The notes under the pieces are model-generated. The model did not search any database, had not been told where the DNA came from, and worked only from the letters and a program-made list of their open reading frames with translations. The translations under genes were made by a program, and so were the position numbers. Shown piece after piece: positions 7,266 through 11,004 of a stretch of DNA of 11,004 nucleotides (position 1 is the stretch's first letter; every line of letters begins with the position of its first letter). Origin of the DNA: Bacteroidota bacterium. GTDB taxonomy: Bacteria; Bacteroidota; Bacteroidia; Bacteroidales; Tannerellaceae. The stretch is from positions 1-11,004 of the forward strand of contig JAEYVY010000010.1 in NCBI GenBank assembly GCA_023429375.1, in the 5' to 3' direction.

Positions 7266-9260
7266 ATGAAGAAATTAATCTTAGCGATTGTCTCCTTGAT
7301 ATTCATCCAAGTACAACTATTTGCTGATAGATGGACAATTCTTCCTAATGGTTCAATATCATGGATCATAAATGATAATATCCCCCATTCTGATCACATA
7401 GAAATGAGTGGATTGCAAATATCTACGGTATTACGATATGGAGTCAATAGCGATGGATCTTTTCATCTTTCCAGAAATCATGTGTGGCCTTTGCTTCGTA
7501 CTATTCCTAATAATACGCACGCCAGCCTGATGCGTCGTAATAATTGGAATATTACTGATATGGTCATCATTAATGGTAATGCACTTACGGAAGAAAAGGT
7601 TAAATCTATCACATTGTGTGGTAAAATGATAGTTGAAAGTGACTATGCCCTACCCCGAAATGGAAAGATTTCACTTACTCGAATCTTGTTTCCATCTGTT
7701 TCTCTTCCTACCTTCTGTGAAAAATATATTATAAAAAATACAGGTAATTCACAATTAACTGTAGAAATACCTCAATCCTCTTCGGAGTTGATAACAGATG
7801 CATCAAAAGGAGTTTTCGGCAGCTATAGGTTAATATCAGAAATAAAAGGACAAACCGTAAAGGTTTTACAACCGGGTGAAGAAGTTTGTTTTCACGCTGC
7901 ATTCTCTGGTTATAAACCAAGCGAAACACCGAATACGATTAATATTGAAGACGAACTTATCAAAAGAAATCAATTGATTAGTGAGCTCTGGAGTAATTTA
8001 GTATTGGAGACTCCCGACCCTTATATAAACACCATGTTTGCTTTTGCTAAAATTCGTGCTTCTGAAAGTATATACCAGACAAAAGGTGGGCTGATGCATG
8101 GTCCTGGTGGAGAATCGTATTACGCAGCATTATGGGCAAACGATCAAGCTGAATATGTCAATCCATTTTTCCCATTTTTAGGTTATGAAACCGGAAATCT
8201 TTCAGCGCTAAATTCTTTTAGGCATTTTGCTCGTTTTATGAATCCTGAATATACCAAATTGCCAAGTTCTATTATTGCGGAAGGTATAGATATTTGGGAT
8301 GGTGCAGGAGACAGAGGTGACGCTGCCATGATTGCTTATGGTGCCTCCAGATACGCTTTGGCAAGAGGAGACAAACAAGAGGCTCAAGAACTTTGGGAAT
8401 TAATTGAGTGGTGTCTTGAATACTGTAAAAGACAACTAAACAACGAAGGAGTTGTTGCTTCAGATTCTGATGAATTAGAAAATAGATTCCCTTCTGGAGA
8501 TGCTAATCTTTGTACCTCGTCGTTGTACTACGATGCATTACTTTCTGCCTATTATTTAGGAAAAGAACTAAACAAACCGCAAAGTACATTAGAGACTTAT
8601 AAAAAGCAGCGAACAGAGTTAGGAAAGAATATTGAAAAATACTTTGGCAAGGAAGTAGAAGGGTTTAAGACTTATCAATATTATAAGGGCAATGATGTTT
8701 TAAGATCATGGATTTGTATCCCACTTACAGTGGGTATATATGACAGAAAGGATGAAACTATTAATGCTCTTTTCTCTCCAAGATTATGGAGTAAAGACGG
8801 TCTATTAACTCAAGCGGGTAGCAATACTTTCTGGGATAGATCTACACTCTATGCTTTAAGAGGAGTTTTCGCCTGTGGAGCGACTGAGAAAGGAATTGAG
8901 TATTTAAAATATTATTCACAACAACGTTTATTGGGCGATCATGTTCCTTATGCTATAGAAGCATGGCCGGAAGGAAATCAAAGACATCTATCAGCAGAAA
9001 GCGGACTATATGCTCGAATTCTCACTGAGGGACTATTTGGTATCCGTCCAACAGGGTTGAGGTCATTCTCTATTACTCCTCATCTACCAAATGAATGGGA
9101 TAAGATGAGCTTGAATAAAGTAAATGCATTTAATAGTCAATTTGACATTACAATAAAAAAAGAGAAAACTAAACTAAGGATTATCATTGTCGCAAATTCA
9201 AAAACAATAGTTGATAAAAAGATCAATGAAGGTGAAACTCTTTCTGTAAAATTACCCTAA
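7266..9260 (+). CDS. Exported six-hairpin (alpha/alpha)6 glycosidase-like protein, GH78-like architecture
   Basis: A 664-residue protein. A signal peptide ends near residue 20 (IFIQVQLFA before DRW) and lacks a lipobox, so it is probably periplasmic. Residues about 21-225 look like an N-terminal beta-sandwich. A linker helix (about 227-245) leads into a predicted (alpha/alpha)6 barrel at about 250-590, and a small C-terminal beta-sandwich follows at about 592-664. This order is seen in GH78, GH65, GH15 and related clans. Motifs resembling that superfamily are ALWANDQAEYVNPF (288-301), GDRGDAAMIAYGASRYALARGD (in two halves, 348-369), and EAWPEGNQRHLSAESGLYAR (565-584), followed by GIRPTGLRSFSITPHLP. 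Candidate catalytic acids are D293, E296, E565, E569 and E578; none can be assigned from sequence alone. It lies in the PUL operon and probably trims the imported oligosaccharide. Specificity (rhamnoside, glucoside, uronide or other) is unknown, and I cannot name a CAZy family with confidence. Confidence 0.7.
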   Translation: MKKLILAIVSLIFIQVQLFADRWTILPNGSISWIINDNIPHSDHIEMSGLQISTVLRYGVNSDGSFHLSRNHVWPLLRTIPNNTHASLMRRNNWNITDMVIINGNALTEEKVKSITLCGKMIVESDYALPRNGKISLTRILFPSVSLPTFCEKYIIKNTGNSQLTVEIPQSSSELITDASKGVFGSYRLISEIKGQTVKVLQPGEEVCFHAAFSGYKPSETPNTINIEDELIKRNQLISELWSNLVLETPDPYINTMFAFAKIRASESIYQTKGGLMHGPGGESYYAALWANDQAEYVNPFFPFLGYETGNLSALNSFRHFARFMNPEYTKLPSSIIAEGIDIWDGAGDRGDAAMIAYGASRYALARGDKQEAQELWELIEWCLEYCKRQLNNEGVVASDSDELENRFPSGDANLCTSSLYYDALLSAYYLGKELNKPQSTLETYKKQRTELGKNIEKYFGKEVEGFKTYQYYKGNDVLRSWICIPLTVGIYDRKDETINALFSPRLWSKDGLLTQAGSNTFWDRSTLYALRGVFACGATEKGIEYLKYYSQQRLLGDHVPYAIEAWPEGNQRHLSAESGLYARILTEGLFGIRPTGLRSFSITPHLPNEWDKMSLNKVNAFNSQFDITIKKEKTKLRIIIVANSKTIVDKKINEGETLSVKLP

Positions 9261-9275
9261 TAAATACGTTATATC

Positions 9276-10790
9276 ATGAATAGAGTTCTTCTAATATTTA
9301 GTATATCATTACTTAGTTTACCTTTATTTGGACAAGATATCAAGATCTATTCTTCGTCGCAAAAACTTGTAGAAGTGTTTGAGTGGGCAAAAGTTAAAGC
9401 CCGGTCATACGTGATGACAGGTAAAAAGGGCCCCATAAATATTTCTGAACGCAATGCCGATTCCAGTGAAGTCAGTTATATTCCATCCTATTGGGCGGGT
9501 TACCCGTTACGTACGGCCTTCTACTCTAGGGATTTTTGTCATCAAGCGGTAGGAGCTCATTTATTGGGACTTGAAGAAGAGAATTTTTCTATGCTAAAGG
9601 CTTTTGCTGCCTCAGCTACGAAAGAAAGGAAATGGTATCCTTTGTGGGCCATCAATTTTGACGGTAGTCCTTATCTCTTAGACTACAGACATGACAGTCT
9701 TTTTGTACGCGAAGTACCAGCAGTATTTGAACTGGTAGAGAAAGCCTATCAACTTTATAGTTGGACAGGTGACAAGAAGTATATAAATGATGAAATATTA
9801 TGGAATTATTACTCTAAAACTGTTTCAGATTTTATTACACTTCACGACACCAAATTTCCTAACCAGATTGCTGAAGGTACTGGAGAAGGGAATATTTTTA
9901 AAGGTGTAGCAACCTACAACGAACAAAGAGATGTTCATCTAATTGAAGCAGGTGATGGAATTGCTAGCCAATATCAAGCGCTGCTTTCTTTTAGTAAACT
10001 ACTTACAATCAAAGGTAGAAAAGGTGAAGGCAAGGCATACGAAAAAAAAGCTGCTGAGTTAAAACACTATTTTAATACCGATTGGGGAATAAAGAATACG
10101 GAATTACTAAACAGAGGTTATACTATTGAGAAAATACCTATCGATGGTTGGGGAAAAGAGAATTCCTGGTTCATATTAATGAAGGGTATTGCCGATACAA
10201 AATCTGATCGATACATCAAATATTTGAATTTCATTTATGAAAACCTAAAGTCGAAAGATAATATTCCAGAGAATATAGAAGCTTTATCCTATATCCCTGA
10301 AGTATTCTTTCAATATCATCAAGATGAACTTGGTTGGGAATGGATGGAATATATTATCGATTCTATAGATAAAAATCATGCGGCAACAAGCCTAACCGGT
10401 AGTAATGGTAACTATCCAGAGATCTCATATGTGTTGATTGCAAACACAATCTCCAATCTAGCGGGTTTCACACCCATGATAAATAACAATAAAGTGTATT
10501 CCATTTCTCATCTTCCTAAAGAAATTGATTTTCTAAAAGTAGAAAATATTCCTATAGGGGACTGTAAAATAGATATTGAACACAAAGGGAAAGAAATGTC
10601 TACTTTCTCATATAAAGTGGGCAAGAAGAATTTAGAATGGAATGCAGGATTTGTTGGCCATCATAAATACCTGTATATAAACAACAAAAAAGTAAAATGT
10701 TTACATGGTGATGATTATGGCACTATATATTCTTATTATCCGATTAATCTGAAACCAGGAGAAAAGGTGACAGTCTCTGTTAATCCATAA
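9276..10790 (+). CDS. Exported putative six-hairpin glycosidase, second enzyme of the PUL
   Basis: A 504-residue protein starting 15 nt after the previous stop, so clearly co-transcribed. The signal peptide is MNRVLLIFSISLLSLPLFGQ, with cleavage near residue 19-20 and no lipobox, so a periplasmic site is likely. The body is rich in amphipathic helices with spaced acidic/aromatic motifs typical of an (alpha/alpha)6 toroid: YSRDFCHQAVGAHLLGL (83-99), DYRHDSLFVREVPAVFELV (136-154), YQLYSWTGDKKY (158-169), AEGTGEGNIF (199-208) and HLIEAGDGIASQYQALLSF (221-239). The last 100 residues (about 405-504) look like a beta-rich C-terminal domain. Candidate catalytic acids include D86, D136, E146, E200, E204 and E224. 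It lacks the large N-terminal beta-sandwich of its neighbour and does not look like a recent duplicate of it. I do not recognise a characterised family; the glycosidase call rests on fold-like features and context. The terminator at 10811 closes the operon. Confidence 0.55.
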   Translation: MNRVLLIFSISLLSLPLFGQDIKIYSSSQKLVEVFEWAKVKARSYVMTGKKGPINISERNADSSEVSYIPSYWAGYPLRTAFYSRDFCHQAVGAHLLGLEEENFSMLKAFAASATKERKWYPLWAINFDGSPYLLDYRHDSLFVREVPAVFELVEKAYQLYSWTGDKKYINDEILWNYYSKTVSDFITLHDTKFPNQIAEGTGEGNIFKGVATYNEQRDVHLIEAGDGIASQYQALLSFSKLLTIKGRKGEGKAYEKKAAELKHYFNTDWGIKNTELLNRGYTIEKIPIDGWGKENSWFILMKGIADTKSDRYIKYLNFIYENLKSKDNIPENIEALSYIPEVFFQYHQDELGWEWMEYIIDSIDKNHAATSLTGSNGNYPEISYVLIANTISNLAGFTPMINNNKVYSISHLPKEIDFLKVENIPIGDCKIDIEHKGKEMSTFSYKVGKKNLEWNAGFVGHHKYLYINNKKVKCLHGDDYGTIYSYYPINLKPGEKVTVSVNP

Positions 10791-10810
10791 GATTCTACTA
10801 CATGAAATAG

Positions 10811-10847
10811 AATGAGCAAATGATGGTCTAGCATTTGCTCATTTTTT
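10811..10847 (+). terminator. Intrinsic terminator of the PUL operon
   Basis: AATGAGCAAATG (10811-10822) pairs perfectly over 12 bp with CATTTGCTCATT (10832-10843) around a 9-nt loop, and a six-T run occupies 10842-10847. It begins 20 nt after the stop of the last enzyme gene, so it is the natural end of the susC-susD-enzyme transcript. It also isolates the following ruvC remnant from operon transcription. Confidence 0.9.
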
Positions 10848-10884
10848 AATTATACTATCAATCATTATAATAAAGTCATCCTCC

Positions 10885-11004
10885 ATGCTGCCTCAACTGG
10901 ATGCTACCGACGGATTGGCGGCGGCTCTTTGTCATTATCTGCAGACAAACAATCCTGTCTCAGAAAAGAAATATACCGGATGGAAGGATTTCATCGCCAA
11001 AAAT
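10885..11004 (+). pseudogene. ruvC: Truncated second copy of the ruvC 3' end
   Basis: From 10885 the frame reads MLPQLDATDGLAAALCHYLQ and continues in the same frame as the ruvC end at the left edge; bases 10901-11004 are identical to 1-104. The frame stays open leftward to 10816, but those codons (ending IIIIKSSS) do not look like RuvC, and they overlap the terminator. RuvC-like sequence therefore probably begins at about 10885. Only the C-terminal pair of the four acidic active-site residues is present, so the fragment cannot be a working resolvase. If it continues as copy 1 does, it would end at a TGA 18 bases past the window. It is either the displaced target-gene end of an insertion or the closure of a circular or tandem unit. 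Confidence 0.8.
10901..11004 (+). repeat. Right copy of 104-bp perfect direct repeat (ruvC 3' end)
   Basis: Identical to 1-104 over its full visible length, and cut by the window end. The distance between equivalent bases of the two copies is 10,900 bp, which is the size of the unit carrying the whole PUL. The 16 bases before it (10885-10900) also read as RuvC, so the duplication may extend left of base 1 on the other copy. Confidence 0.97.

Noticed and set aside
1..11004. tRNA, rRNA, CRISPR array, insertion sequence or replication origin
   Set aside because: No cloverleaf, rRNA-like block, regularly spaced repeat, transposase, integrase, relaxase or replication protein was seen on either strand.
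1..11004. Calling the window a complete circular plasmid because its ends are identical
   Set aside because: No replication or mobilisation gene is present, and the repeated segment is part of a chromosomal housekeeping gene. Terminal identity alone can also come from assembly overlap or tandem duplication.

Overview
The window looks like a Bacteroidales chromosome segment (Bacteroides/Parabacteroides type). The evidence is a SusC/SusD pair, an ECF sigma factor with a FecR-type anti-sigma factor, AT-rich intergenic DNA, A-rich translation starts without clear Shine-Dalgarno sites, and a RuvC C-terminus of Bacteroidales style. It holds one compact polysaccharide utilisation locus (PUL), all on the + strand, between two copies of the 3' end of ruvC.

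Layout: 1-122 is the end of ruvC. 305-871 encodes an ECF sigma factor and 932-1960 its FecR-like, membrane-anchored anti-sigma factor. After a 232-bp gap come a SusC-type TonB-dependent transporter with an N-terminal STN signalling domain (2193-5537), a SusD-type surface lipoprotein (5555-7198), and two exported proteins that look like (alpha/alpha)6 six-hairpin glycosidases (7266-9260 and 9276-10790). A strong intrinsic terminator (10811-10847) closes the unit. A second, truncated copy of the ruvC 3' end follows (about 10885-11004) and runs off the window.

How it should work (inference from families): SusD/SusC bind and import a glycan. The STN domain of SusC reports substrate to the periplasmic part of the anti-sigma factor, which frees the ECF sigma factor to switch on the operon. 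The two periplasmic enzymes then trim the imported oligosaccharide. The sequence supports this circuit directly. The same bipartite element, GTGG-N12-GAATCGTCTT, with identical spacing and an unrelated spacer, lies just upstream of both the anti-sigma gene (890-915) and susC (2007-2032). It has ECF-promoter geometry (-35, 16 nt, CGTC) and is probably the recognition site of this sigma factor. No copy was seen upstream of the sigma gene.

Most unusual is the framing. Bases 1-104 and 10901-11004 are identical and both encode the RuvC C-terminus, so the PUL sits on a 10,900-bp unit bounded by a direct repeat. This could be a cassette integrated at the ruvC 3' end, a tandem or circular form of such a unit, or a circularised or overlap-ended assembly contig. 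No integrase, transposase, relaxase or replication gene is visible, so the window alone cannot decide. The glycan target is not identifiable with confidence.
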